Both the position numbers and the translations under genes were made by a program. A stretch of DNA of 64,000 nucleotides from Apoda limacodes (taxonomy: Eukaryota; Arthropoda; Insecta; Lepidoptera; Limacodidae). Positions 34,501-44,489 of this stretch are shown here, piece by piece. The stretch lies in assembly GCA_946406115.1 (NCBI GenBank), contig OX291544.1, positions 8,618,001 to 8,682,000 of the forward strand, read 5' to 3'. The notes under the pieces were generated by a model. The model was not told where the DNA came from, ran no database searches, and saw only the letters and a program-made list of their open reading frames with translations. Position 1 is the first letter of the stretch. Each line of letters starts with the position of its first letter.

Positions 34501-35306
34501 AATTTTATATCTCCGCGTTGAGAGGACTGTAAAGTATGAAGATTGCTTGGTGATTGTTTCAGGTGTTTAGCTATATCTTTTACATATTCTGAGCCATTTT
34601 TATGTATTTTAAATTTCTTTGGTGACTTTGTTTCCGATACTTTCAATTTATTTATACTATACACTCGATGTGATGACTCGACACATTTTGATGAAACTTT
34701 TTTGCAATTTGTTTTTTTTTTATTATATTGTTTTCTTTCATCTTCATTATTATGGGTTCCAATATATGGTCTTAATTTTTTTTTGATTTTACGTTTCCTA
34801 AGCCTAAGTATGCGATTGGGCCAAGCATCAAATATTTTTATTGCTTTATTGGTTACAGATTGCATGCCATTTTTTACATTTAGTTGGTACGGTAGTAAAA
34901 TATTTTGATTGTGTTTATACAATATATCTAAAATACGGTAGCTGGAAGCGGGCTTATCCTTTTTAACGTCTTTCAGACGTATTTTCCAAGTTCTTTCAGG
35001 TATTAACAAATAAGCATGTTCTATATTCTTTCTATACCTTTTTTTGATCGTGTTACTTGGTGAAGGATTACTCGTTTGATAAGTCTGCAAAGCTATTAAA
35101 GTGCTTTTACTTTTATTATTCCTTGATATATTTCCATTTTGACGCGGTGTATAAGCCAGTTTTGCCCTTTCATTTTTTGAAATTTCAGGGTTTACATTTA
35201 TTTTGTCTAAAATGTTTCTCATTTTCTCTTCAAGTATCCTATATCCACCTCTATTCTTGAGATATAAATATTTCCTTCGGTGTTTTTTCGATTTTCCATA
35301 AGACAT
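31572..35306 (-). CDS. Uncharacterised 1,244-residue basic protein with Cys-x-Cys repeats
   Basis: Single uninterrupted frame of 3.7 kb. The first ATG is at 35306 (MSYGKSKKHRRKYLY); the frame is open a few codons upstream but only to a TTG, so 1,244 residues is the eukaryotic reading. No signal peptide or membrane segment is seen. The protein is rich in Lys, Asn, Ser and Thr, and its N-terminal third is strongly basic, which suggests nuclear or nucleic-acid-bound location (inference). Residues about 730-947 hold five imperfect repeats of about 40-50 residues: 'NKLFHGDTPATDICKEKN', a spacer, then a cluster CxCxCC (three times) or CxCxC (twice), for example KCTCKCCKR. The clusters could bind metal. 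I do not recognise the family. Intactness in a region full of broken frames argues for selection. Being intronless, it could be a retrogene or a fast-evolving germline gene. Confidence 0.8.
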   Translation of the reverse strand: MSYGKSKKHRRKYLYLKNRGGYRILEEKMRNILDKINVNPEISKNERAKLAYTPRQNGNISRNNKSKSTLIALQTYQTSNPSPSNTIKKRYRKNIEHAYLLIPERTWKIRLKDVKKDKPASSYRILDILYKHNQNILLPYQLNVKNGMQSVTNKAIKIFDAWPNRILRLRKRKIKKKLRPYIGTHNNEDERKQYNKKKTNCKKVSSKCVESSHRVYSINKLKVSETKSPKKFKIHKNGSEYVKDIAKHLKQSPSNLHTLQSSQRGDIKLYNKNMEKVYYDSSKFSLPGVPPKKTIQMPENNYARIKKNMLEYYVEPFITVKVRTGSKFTGLNPLLKKCYCIMHMQLPHGITKTKIENCHREKSYELVSHNKNRFNEYLYHSKEIFNNCNAAKVLRDKVGIKEKNTICDYKKLLPQKHDNIKDKKTQSPSRSYYCNDDLKIMPTRFSNQGGDYTVTNKAAIVLPNKNSKTVNIKTGKKPEKFKTNYCSELKMGMKEDHLVRVQKNKLDNENNMTNNRAKNIDIESLKQKRSNTKIRKSTDLTQDQMTKAREPTKMSCKPCLTISPNKETWQNTKVKKAKKTYYKLYNNSSISLSEEYYERITEQKKNEKTSKPYSNKNSFAGKTMTPLTEHTDFITTSKNQENESKTETVSAKLQFSVASFVPFMKKCLDSISQSTKTNKCSLTFNKRYFMDFKRSNSQIRPINFKTTEVNTDIPRNKHGNTYESYENNTDATNKLFNDTPATDICKEKNKDNARLLNKFKCTCNCCKQNTEPTNKLFHGDTPATDICKEKNRDSARLLNKFQCNCKCCKRNTKATKKLFHGDTPVTDNCNEKNTDLPKTIKCTCKCCKRKTEVINNFCQHKTSALEILVKDASYEEKNKDRALMPKKCKCTCKCRKNNIGNVTNLHHADNPTLNISKEDTNCKDRNRDSTHMPKRCKCGCRCRESPCPAFILIDESTDATIDLNGHIQTSHSVFQKYNIKKDAKSKHLDHQRTENVNIMEKVEPFWELKKRHNVKQFDSIYLSGLNTKKDGLGNLDYVHNSIQCKHVLKRKRSDVSHVRSVAKNTWKTIERFVSKNSSKVKREKSFKQVKVIWSRKSRKYNQYESKTLLSLCNVPYLTSSLTRKNEILQKNYKMSHIQYKSDMSKELGRNSSSRISVISSTKLETYNCYSRRFNVKNIWNKCADFISDKRSGSKEIRQATAFKYPNELSNISNIYQVKDVTTYTKRQRVPNKCRKSCKSYIRCK

Positions 35307-36110
35307 TTTGCACAACTACTGTATCTTACCTTCGTAAAGTTTACGTTTGATTGATTTTAAGGACTCTCAAAAATATTTTTAATGATTTAATTCACAGCAA
35401 TAAAAATTTATTCATATTATCTTTCCAAAAATCATTAACTTGCTTAGCTTTGTGGCTGAAAAATAAGGAATCATTATTATTATTGCCTTTGTCTGCGCCT
35501 AACAGTTTATAACACACTTCACTTGCATGAAAGCCGGCTGTTTTTTTTGTTATTATTTAGTTTTTTTTAAAAGTTAATGTTTTTTTTGTTACTATTTAGC
35601 GACCAATTGCTTTTTTCGTTCATTAAAAACATCCATACTAATAACAAAATGTTATACAATCAACAATTATCAAGTTTTTTTTTCTGTTAAAACGTTTTCA
35701 TTAAGTTTATTGATCCTAGGTTAGGTTAAGTAAGGAAGTTTGTATATTGTGAGAAAACGTGATGGACTAAAACAAAATAGAAATTTATCTGTGTAGGGAA
35801 GAAATTACCAAACAATTTAAAATATGGTGGTAAGTCTGATATTTTCCAGTACTTAATCTCTTAAAAACCTTTTTTTTACGTCACATAATGTTATAAGAAC
35901 TATACAGACACAGTCTGCCCACGTCACCCTCCTACCTACAACTGCCATACATCGCCCCCATCTTCCGCACTCTCTTCATTTGTTTTAACATCCCTCCATT
36001 TCTTATTTATAGGGTTCGTAGTAAGTAGATAAAAACTTAACCCACTTAATCACCTGGGTTGCCTCTTTGTCTGTCTGTCATAGGTCACAGCTATTATCTC
36101 GCTAATATAT
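35307..36110. promoter_or_regulatory. Upstream region of the 1,244-residue gene
   Basis: AT-rich flank that should hold the minus-strand promoter. No clear TATA box at the expected distance is visible. A donor-like 'gaaggtaagat' lies 20 bases upstream of the ATG on the minus strand, so a leader intron cannot be excluded. A truncated 'gggttcgtag' repeat occurs near 36010-36085. Confidence 0.3.
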
Positions 36111-36115
36111 GAATT

Positions 36116-36443
36116 ACTAGATTTTGCCAGCGGCTCCGCCCGCCCTAAATATGGTTATAGGCGTGGAACTCCTTGATTAAGTCATTAATTATTATACTAA
36201 TGACGTTTGCTTATAGCAAGCTGTAGCTATAGCTGTAGTTCGTTTAAGTTCGGTTAGTTATTCCCGCGGGAACTTTTGAATTTTTCGGGATAAAAAGTAG
36301 CCTATTCGCTATTCCAGGACCTAATCTATAGGTGCCATGTGCCAAGTTTCATCCCGATCCGTCTAGTAGCTGAAGCGTTATTGAGTAACAAACATCCATC
36401 CAGACATTTTTACAAACTTTCACATTTATAATATTAGAAGGAT
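36116..36443 (+). repeat. Near-complete 'tactagattttgccagcgg' element
   Basis: Starts ACTAGATTTTGCCAGCGGCT, then 'gcccgccctaaatatgg', 'cccgcgggaacttttgaatt', 'gggataaaaagtagcctatt', 'ccaagtttcatcccgatcc', and ends 'tttcacatttataatattag' with 'aaggat'. The best preserved copy of this ~330-bp family here. It has no coding capacity and is probably SINE-like or an RTE-derived tail. Confidence 0.75.
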
Positions 36444-37084
36444 AACCTCGTTATCAAATGAAATTGTGTATTTTTTTTACAATATACATACTTACAAATT
36501 GAACAATTGTATTGTAATTTTACTGAACTAATATTTATTTATCTTTTCCGTGACAAAAAACTTTAGTTTTCTTCAATCAAATGTGATTTTCTTTTTGACA
36601 TTTTGACTAAAAATAAAACCTATGTGTAATTTATTACTAAAACCAACATTAAAATTTCCAGAGTTTTTGTAAATAAAGCACTTTATAATTTTTATGTCAT
36701 TTCCAAAGTACCATAATATTAATTAATCACTAACTGTCACATTGATAGATTGTTCATAGATGGTCATAGAAGTAAAACTGGTATACCTAATACTACTCAA
36801 AAGCTAAAAAGGAATCGATTTCACGTAGCACCACTGTCTTCCTTTAATATAATTTATAATATAGGTAAGCCAAAAAGGATCTGTTTTCCGTAGCATCCAT
36901 ATCTTCCTGACACTCTTCTGACAATGAGGAGATAGTAATATAAAACTAAGAATGGTTTAAAACAGGCCAATTCCTGGTCATATACGCCATAAGTTTGGTT
37001 TCCATTGAATGGGAATTATTGTAGATATCTGAACCCAATTTGTTGAAGACAACTTTCGTTAAAAGTATATTTCAATTAGCCTGT
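36444..37084. other. Stretch without a supported gene
   Basis: Has a diverged ~70-bp direct duplication (36800-36850 against 36870-36920, both 'aaaaagga...cgtagca'). Nothing else stands out. Confidence 0.4.
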
Positions 37085-37470
37085 AAATTTTAGACTTATA
37101 GTTTCGTCGTGTCTTTCCGTCCGTCCGTGTGTCACCGACTTCACCGATTCTAATGAAATTTAACAGAAAGGTGTCTTTTGTCGACCGCAATACAGACTTG
37201 TCATAAAAGGGAGTTTTTTTTATGAGGGGTATCTCCGTAGATTGAACTGAGGGATATTTTTCAACGTGTGGTATATCGATGGATAGGGCTTCAAATGAAT
37301 TTTTAAAAGTTAAAATAATATCACAATTGTCTTCCCCCTCTTACTTTTTAACCGCGTGCTATGAAAATCTGAAAAAAATCACTATAATAGATCTTTATAG
37401 GTACTTCCAACTTGGTTTGAGCAAAATCGGTTCATAAGTTTTTTTGATATTTGCAATAATTCCTATTTTT
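37085..37470 (+). repeat. 'ccgtccgtccgtgtgtcac' dispersed repeat
   Basis: 'tttccgtccgtccgtgtgtc', 'attctaatgaaatttaacag', 'aaaggtgtc', 'gatggatagggcttc' and 'actttttaaccgcgtg'. Parallels 25300-25620 and 50640-51140 in word order. Confidence 0.65.
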
Positions 37471-37479
37471 TAGAAACCA

Positions 37480-39210
37480 AACTTAACAGTTTTTTTTTTA
37501 TTTTAGAACAGAACTACGCAACCTAAAAGAACTCACTTGCAGTAAGAAACTTTAAAGTTGCGCTCTGGACGCGATCTACGAAATGGTTATTTAATTAGAT
37601 TATTATCATTATGTTGTACCTAGTTAGATAGGTAGGTGCGTTGCTCAAGTGTTTTTAACAAATTTGAAAGCCAATAGCTCACAAAATACCTTAAATAGAT
37701 TGCGTGACACACATATTATAGGATAGTACACCTTCCAGATTTTATAAGAATTAAGAGCGAAATTATAAAGTTGGTATACGGACGGATAGAACAAAAATAT
37801 GAGGGTATTTCCATTTGGTTACGGAACCCTAATAACCGACTTCACTGAATTACGAATGAAAAATGAATTGAAAAAAAATCAGTTCCGATCCGAAATTATA
37901 GGTCAACGGTTGTATGGGAAACTGACCGTTGAGGCCGCTCTTAAATATTTTCAACCGAAATAATAGCATAGGAGCCATCTGTAAAACAATCATAAACCTT
38001 CCATGAAAATATTTTTATTACTTTTCTAGTAGGTAGGTAGCTAGTACTCACAGGTAAGGAACCACACCATGTTTTAAAGTTCTGTCATATGCCTCATAGG
38101 TGTAATAAAATAAATAATCAAAGCACTAAGGTTAGTGACTAGCGTGAGAGTTGACTATACGAGTGAGTTGGTTGACGAGACACCTGCCCCCTGTCCGACA
38201 GGTTCCGTGTAGTTGATAGACAAACTGACTTACCTTACACAGCTACACACTAGTTTTACTCCACAAAAAACAACCAAGACACACAGAAACTAACAACACA
38301 AATATTTTTACCACTCATCCACACAAAAGTAAGTCAGATCAAGTTATTCCGCGAAAATACGAAAACTTTACGCAAGAAAATACATCCAACACTCTCGAAT
38401 AGCAAAAGGAAACTAACTCGTCGAAGCCGTTTTTCAAACTTGTTTGAACCCACGCGCCGCACCAGAGGACAGACACGAGTTCAGATCCCCGAAAACTTAA
38501 CAACAATATTACTAGCGACATCTAGTACGATTTGCTAGAACTGTTACGAAAGCTTGTATCCTTGATGTTTTCGGTAGAGGCCTTTTTACATGCTTGCAGC
38601 GTGCACCTGTAGGTAGCGTGATTAAGCTTTCATACATTCTGCCCTATAAAATGAGTCTCGAATTCCCTTCGAATTACCTGCAAAGTCTATTTTTGCGTGT
38701 TTTGTAGTTTTTAAAACTTGTTGAAAAGTATAATCCAGACTTTTTGGAACTGAAAAGGCTTGTTGAGGAGACAATTTGTATTTTAAAAATCTTATAAGTC
38801 CGACTCACACCAGAGAAGTGTTTTGTACTTTTGTAAGCAAACCAGTATGACGAGAAAATCTATAACCATATGGTAAATTTATTACAACTACCAACTTATC
38901 AACAATGATATATATAACACATTATGTATAATAATAGAACAGTATTTTTTTATTTTTTACACATTCAACCAAAGATCACTTCATTCAACAAACACAATTC
39001 AGTCTAAAAATAAACATGAAATTTATACATCATATATTTTATTTCTTACTCAAACATGATAGCAGATAAAGTAATTTTTTTACATTTTCTACATTTGAAG
39101 TCACTGTGAGTAATTTTAGTGTAGTAGGTATGTGTAGCCTCCTTTCTTTAAAAGGAAAAAGGAAGGAAAGGAAAGGAAGGAGAGGCTGAGGCAACATCAA
39201 GAACACGTCA
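37480..39210. other. Stretch without a supported gene
   Basis: Short 'cggaaccctaataaccg' repeat scraps near 37820. A purine-rich run (about 39145-39185) precedes the Tc1 element. Minus-strand frames at 38339-38521 and 39039-39257 lack motifs. Confidence 0.4.
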
Positions 39211-39214
39211 GGTA

Positions 39215-39711
39215 CACTACCGTCCAAAAGTTTAGAAGCAAACCTGTTTTTGACCAAAACGAAACATCACAAAAATTTGTAATAAATGTTATTTTTATGG
39301 CTTTTTACTATTTTTTACACAACATCAAAAGGATCTCATTAAACAAGTTATAACAAGTGACTAAATTATGACCAGACATGTGATTTATGACTTAATCCTG
39401 TCACCTGTGGTTTTTTTTACTTTTACGTGTTGCTTTCGGTAGTATTTGTTGTTTTTAACTTTATTAGTCACACTTGAGCATTGACACGCGCAAGTTGATG
39501 AAAATTGTTAACTATGGCTTTTCCCACATTTTTTAGTCTTTTGAAAATGACAAAACACAAGCAATCAAGCTTGAAGAGCGAAGTGCTATTTGTAATCAGT
39601 GTGAGGAAGGATACAGAAAATGTCAAATCGCAGCAAGGCTCGGAATTTCTTGTAAAGGTGTTCTTTGCTCTTGCTGCTTATCTCGCTGATTCCAAACTTT
39701 TGATGGTAATG
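39215..39711 (+). mobile_element. Tc1-like transposon, internally deleted (497 bp)
   Basis: Inverted ends CACTACCGTCCAAAAGTTTA (left) and, reversed, CATTACCATCAAAAGTTTGG (right), flanked by TA at 39213-39214 and 39712-39713. Between them lies the start of a Tc1-type transposase: 'MTKHKQSS' and, after a one-base shift, 'LEERSAICNQCEEGYRKCQI' then AARLGIS, the first helix-turn-helix of the DNA-binding domain. It breaks off there and joins the right end, so the catalytic DDE domain has been deleted. Not able to move by itself. Confidence 0.8.
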
Positions 39712-39908
39712 TATATTTGAATGTCTAATAGAATGGAGCACATTTTTTTATTATAAAGTCAAAAAGTCAAAGTCAAAATGGTTTAATGTCCTGCTAAGTT
39801 TACTTTTGATGGTAATGTATATTTGAATGTCTAATAGAATGGAGCACATTTTTTTATGATAAAGTCAAAAAGTCAAAGTCAAAATGGTTTAATGTCCTGC
39901 TAAGTTTA
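39697..39908 (+). repeat. 106-bp tandem duplication
   Basis: Two adjoining copies, 39697-39802 and 39803-39908, nearly identical ('tttttttatta' against 'tttttttatga'). Each starts with the right end of the Tc1-like element ('cttttgatggtaatgta') and runs into unique flank that includes 'aaagtcaaaaagtcaaagtc'. The duplication therefore happened after the transposon inserted, and is recent judging by the identity. Confidence 0.95.
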
Positions 39909-40900
39909 TTGGTCAAAGTAACTGAAAAGGGGCATAATGGAACAGCGCCCCCTTTTGAATACCCAGATTTATCCTAGGAACTATATAGTATGGGGTTCTT
40001 CTAAAAAAGAGTGACTTTTAAAGGAAGGAGAAATGGCCATGGTATTGCCAAGTATTCATAGGCTATGAGATGGATAAGATTGCTTGCTACTTTTATAGTA
40101 TAAAAAAACCTACACTACAGCCTCAAGCAGATCATGAAATGCAGGTAGATACTTATGTACATTTCTTTAAGACATAACTTCTGTATACAAACCAACCTTT
40201 ATATAAGATAATATTTAAAAAGTTTTACTGTACATAAATTTCAGAAAATTGTTAATGGAAATGGTGAGTAACATTTACTACATATATTTATGAATCAATA
40301 AATAGATAATGTTTAAACAAACAAACTAGATATTACAAACTAACAATCATACAATTAACTGACTCTCACACTGCAATATTAATATAACTTTAAATGATTC
40401 CCTGCCTCTCAGATCATGAATGGTCTGGGCTCTATCTTAAACATTCAAAACATCACAACATTCAACAAAGCAACAATTTAGATTCAAAATATGACATATT
40501 GATATATATAACACAGCTAACTAACACCACCAATTTATATATCAAAAATGTACTAAAAAGAAATTATAACAAATTAATTTAAGAATGTTTTGTATTGTTT
40601 CTGAAATTCAACTGACAGTTTTATTTGGCTCTACTGCTGAAAGTAATATATATTTAACATAGATAGGTATATTTATTTAACAATTCCTAATACTATATTT
40701 ATTTAGCTCATTGTGCATAACTTCTGAAGCACAAACATCATGCTAATGGCACTGGGGATTGTGCCTAAGTATAAGTGTAAAAGTCTTTTTATAATGACCC
40801 AAATAATAACCATTTTTTCTTTTCTGTATTGCTAGTACAGTCTGGCTGATGCAGTCATTACTGCTCCACCGGACTTTTGGGGCGAGACTCTGAAGGAGTC
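39909..40900. other. Stretch without a supported gene
   Basis: AT-rich flank; no exon or named element is visible. The plus-strand frame at 40394-40582 has no motif. Confidence 0.4.
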
Positions 40901-40904
40901 TCAG

Positions 40905-40985
40905 CCCATGTAGCGCCCAACGCTCAAGGGCTCCTCACAGGGGGGAGCCACGGCTTGGGTTGTCGCTCTTGGGGTCGTCCCTTTG
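40905..40985 (+). repeat. GC-rich dispersed block, copy 2
   Basis: Matches 2676-2745. This copy is longer on its 5' side ('actctgaaggagtctcagcc', 'cccaacgctcaaggg'), suggesting a LINE-derived coding or leader scrap. Confidence 0.6.
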
Positions 40986-41258
40986 ACAATAATATCAATA
41001 ATAACCGTTTTGATACAAAATTATCTGCTATAATTTATTGAAATTTGCTTTTTAGTAATTTAGCATGGGTTACTTAACACATTACCAATGAGCATAGCCA
41101 GTCAACTCAATTAGAACATTTTAAAAGCTATAATCATAAGTAAACATGTACAGTAAAAATGTAACTGCTGGTATTGAAAGTTGCATTGGTGATTTGCAAG
41201 TTGTGCTGTGTTGTAGGTTTATAAAATATTAGTCATAAGCACTTATAATCTAAATTTG

Positions 41259-41987
41259 CTATGAACCATCTTCATCTGACTCAGAGTCACTGGGAGGCCA
41301 CATGGATCTTGTATCTTTTTCATTTTGAGCACTTTCTAGGAACTTCGACTGAGCCTCTAAAACACTTTTACTGTTAGAACCTGCTGCATATAAATCTAAA
41401 GCTTCCGCATTCAGCTCTAAGAATGAATGACCCCAACTGAACTTAGATAAATAAAATTGTGCTTCTTTTTTATGCCCTGTTATGTACATAGCTGCTGCTA
41501 AAGCTTCAACACAACTTAATTGGTAAGGTTTACCATAATTTATAGGATTTGCGGCAACTAAAAACGGCAATAGTCTTGGATGTGGAGATTTCATTTTCTC
41601 AAATGGTGTCTCATCAATTTTAGCCCAAGAACAGTCTATCACAGCAATGCCAAACTTTTCTATGATATCCCTGTCATCAGGGCTGACGCACTGGGAACCT
41701 ACTGGGGACAGAACTAAACCTTGAAATCTCTGCCCAAGTTTTATATTTTTAATAAGGTTATGTCTCATCAATTTTCTACCGGAACATTTCTTTGGGTCAC
41801 AATGGTTTAGGTCCCACATCGAAACAGTAAATTTCGCCTCAATACCTTCACCATCACTACTGTCTGTGCTATTATCACTGTCCCCAGATTCATTTAGAGT
41901 TAAATCGTTTAACCTTTCTGCATAATTTTTTTGTACATGGTGCTTAAAATTTTTGGTACGGGCATTTGTTTTTTTTCTTGATGCCAT
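41259..41987 (-). CDS. Tsr3: 18S rRNA aminocarboxypropyltransferase (TSR3)
   Basis: Transfers the 3-amino-3-carboxypropyl group of S-adenosylmethionine to N1-methylpseudouridine in 18S rRNA (position 1191 in yeast, 1248 in human), a late cytoplasmic step of small-subunit maturation. The 242-residue product has a basic leader (1-30), an acidic linker (34-49), the N-terminal RLI-like motif DLNHCDPKKCSG (59-70), then the DUF367/TSR3 core: LSPVG (93-97), VIDCSW (116-121), RLLPFLVAANPINYG (138-152), SCVEALAAA (158-166) and FSWGHSFLELN (183-193), with an acidic Ser/Asp tail (SDSESDED). Length is on the short side but the core is complete. The start ATG has no in-frame alternative upstream that keeps the motif order. 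Single exon, with a hAT-like MITE about 110 bp upstream. Confidence 0.96.
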   Translation of the reverse strand: MASRKKTNARTKNFKHHVQKNYAERLNDLTLNESGDSDNSTDSSDGEGIEAKFTVSMWDLNHCDPKKCSGRKLMRHNLIKNIKLGQRFQGLVLSPVGSQCVSPDDRDIIEKFGIAVIDCSWAKIDETPFEKMKSPHPRLLPFLVAANPINYGKPYQLSCVEALAAAMYITGHKKEAQFYLSKFSWGHSFLELNAEALDLYAAGSNSKSVLEAQSKFLESAQNEKDTRSMWPPSDSESDEDGS

Positions 41988-42095
41988 ATTATGATCAGCA
42001 AGTTTAGCAGATCGAAGAAAATTACTAAAAATAAATGACGTAAATAAACAAGTTCAAAATATAACCTCAAACAAACACATAAACTCAACTACAAT
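41988..42095 (-). promoter_or_regulatory. Short proximal promoter of TSR3
   Basis: About 108 bases separate the TSR3 ATG from the MITE at 42096. No TATA box is evident, as expected for a housekeeping gene. If the MITE is a recent arrival, the functional promoter must be within this interval or partly inside the MITE. Confidence 0.35.
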
Positions 42096-42501
42096 CAGTG
42101 CTGCCAACCACAGATAATATTATATGCCAAGGGGATTGCCAACAATAATTTTGAAATTCCGCCTTCCCTATGGTAAATCCCGTCAGAAACTCGGTTTCCG
42201 CAAAACTACTGGGTTCAACTTTTTTCCTTTAATGAAATCTGTAAGAACATTTCACCTATGTAAATAAAACGATAAACAGAAAACTAAGTATGTCCGTAAA
42301 TGTCTTAAAGCAGTAGTAATAAAAAAGATGAAAAATAAGTCAGTATAAGGTAAGTTTTATAAGTGTAGCATGGGTTGGTTGGGCTAGTGTTGCTCCCAGT
42401 AATCCGCTACAAAATTTTTAAGAGTAAAACTATTTTTTTGCCGTTTTTACTTGGGCTAATCTGTTAGATCTAACGGGTAATCCGTCAAGTTGGCAGCACT
42501 G
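42096..42501. mobile_element. hAT-like MITE, 406 bp, upstream of TSR3
   Basis: Perfect 13-bp terminal inverted repeats CAGTGCTGCCAAC (left 42096-42108; right, reversed, 42489-42501), flanked by eight-base duplications ACTACAAT (42088-42095) and ACCTCAAT (42502-42509) that match at six of eight positions. CAGTG-type ends plus 8-bp duplication point to hAT superfamily mobilisation (established for the family). No transposase frame. Confidence 0.75.
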
Positions 42502-42825
42502 ACCTCAATCCTAGCGGTCCAAATGACACAGGTACCGGTCCATATGGTTGCCCACAAGAAACCACGGATTAAGTTAGTTTAAGGTGTTTTTTACCGTTTT
42601 TATTCAAATAAATCCGTAGTCAAAATTTGATATTGACATCTGTCATACGAGTAGGAAAAAAGATAGCTAGCAATACTGTCCAGTAGTGTTCTCTTTGTCT
42701 ATGTTATTGTGGTTGTGCATACGGACCAAGAAGCTTATATGTGGATGTCACTGAAGAGTGCACTACGAACAAATATTTGAAGCCAATTTTTTTGACCTAT
42801 TTGACCTTTCTGAGTGGATTGTGTT

Positions 42826-43085
42826 TACAAACATTCCGGATAATTTCCCTAATTAATAACTACGGTGTGTGATGGTAGAAAGTAGCCATTGGCATCATTT
42901 CGAACAATTCCTCAGAACACATCCCATTATACAAGTCGTAGAACACACACAGAGATGCAAAGTCTCTGCTCAGACTTAAGGGCTCTATACGGCAAGTGAA
43001 TTTTGGAATCGTCGACAATTCTCACAGCCCGTCGTTTAAGCAGATACGACCTGCGAGGTTTTGTATTGAATAAATAAATTAAAAA
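42826..43085 (-). pseudogene. CR1/jockey-like LINE reverse transcriptase C-terminus (decayed)
   Basis: The minus strand reads 'LLKRRAVRIVDDSKIH', then 'CVFYDLYNGMCSEELFEMMP' after a frameshift, then 'ATFYHHTP'. This is the usual C-terminal block of CR1/jockey-type LINE proteins ('LQKRAVRIV...SLCVFYR.Y.GECSEELF'). Only this tail remains, with at least one frameshift and a stop. Confidence 0.75.
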
Positions 43086-43169
43086 AAAAAACGGTAAGTA
43101 AGTATGTTGAAATACATCATTCAAGTACACTAATTATTTACATTACTGGCTTAGCTGAAAAAGAAAACA

Positions 43170-43310
43170 TCGTGAGGAAACCTGCATATGTCAAAAAACA
43201 AAAGACATACACAGTCCACAATCCGCACTGGGCCCGCGTGTGGACTATGTCCGAAATCACCCTCGGCGAGAGTAGGCCGTGCTCAAACAGTGAGGCCGTA
43301 TGAGGCTGAT
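43170..43310 (+). repeat. LINE 3'-end-like repeat ('ccgcactgggcccgcg')
   Basis: 'aaaacatcgtgaggaaacct', then 'gcatatg', 'ccgcactgggcccgcgtgtg' and 'actatgtccgaaatcaccc', ending 'gaggctgataagg'. Same family as 19300 and 56825. It may be the tail of a LINE related to, but not continuous with, the fragment at 42826. Confidence 0.7.
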
Positions 43311-43319
43311 AAGGTGCAT

Positions 43320-44485
43320 ATATTACTCTAGACTCGGGTACAGTATTTTTTTTTTACATTGCCACACTGACTCGACTGTTGTGATTTTTAAAATGACAGA
43401 TCAAAGATAACTATAAGTCATCTTTGAATCATCATTCATCACATCATCTTTCTTTAAATACATCATTGATTTCAATTGCTTTCTAGCCTTTTAGTTTTGA
43501 TAACATTTATGCATAAGATCTTGTTGTGAAAATTGATCAAGGTGACTAAAAGTTAAAGAAAAATTATGACCCACATAATTTTTTTAATGTTTAGAAACTT
43601 AGAAAAATAAAAAAAAAGAAATCCATTTTAGTTTGACTAGAATGGATTTATTTACTTAATTATTTAGTCCAAGCTATTTTCACAGGATCTTATGCAGAAA
43701 TATTATGGAAACTAAAACGCTGAAAACCAATTAAAAGCCATCTACGGATTCTGCAGTGAAAAAAATATCTATATCGTAATTTCACATGATCAACCTATCA
43801 ATACACTCAAAGCGATTCTTGAAATCAACAGTGAAATCCATATATATAAGCTCCTAAGCTATATACATTAACACGCTTTTATTTAAAGGAACAATCATTT
43901 AACTTTTCATATTTTTTTTCCAGTAGCTAAATTTTTTTTCAAAACACTATAAATGCCGCAAACGCAGCATAACCGAGCGATCGGTGAGTATGCGGGACGA
44001 GGCATAGCCGAGGCACGCATCACAGAGTCAGGTTATGCTTAGTTGTGGCCAAGGCATGTATAATAGTGCTTTTCTCAAACATGCGTGTAAGAAAACGAAT
44101 TATATTGGCAATTGTATTAACAATAATAAAAATAGTTTGGGTGATTTTGCCGCTTATTCGCTGCGTTCAAATGTCGATTTCTTTTTAGTTGCCAGTCCGA
44201 AATTTAAATTAAACTTAATGAATTCATTTCTTTAGTCATCAATGTTTGGGTTTAAACATTTTCGTTCCATTTTTAAATTTCATATTGAGCGGTTAAATAT
44301 AAAATATTGCGGGTCGCTCTCTTATACTGTACTGCAAGTACAATTCATCCCAAAGAAGCTTGTGCAAGGTATGGCCGTATATCGTAGCATGTTTAAAAAA
44401 AATATATTTTCTTACCTTCAAAAAGCAACAAGGAATAATTTGGTTTTCGGGTTTTTTTTTAATTATGTTTTTATTACCTATTTAT
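43320..44485. other. Stretch without a supported gene
   Basis: AT-rich. Two plus-strand frames (44035-44235 and 44242-44490) have no motifs. At 44490 a diverged 'ctagctgctgcccgcgacg' repeat start begins. Confidence 0.4.
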
Positions 44486-44489
44486 TATA

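Noticed and set aside
35057..35260. Plus-strand frames opposite the large gene (also 32727-32915, 33675-33908 and 34543-34908)
   Set aside because: They are antisense shadows of the Lys/Asn-rich reading frame, which gives Phe/Tyr/Leu-rich complements.
35826..35842. ATGGTG directly followed by GTAAGT as a start exon
   Set aside because: Only two codons, no leader or promoter evidence; weaker than the other start-exon candidates.
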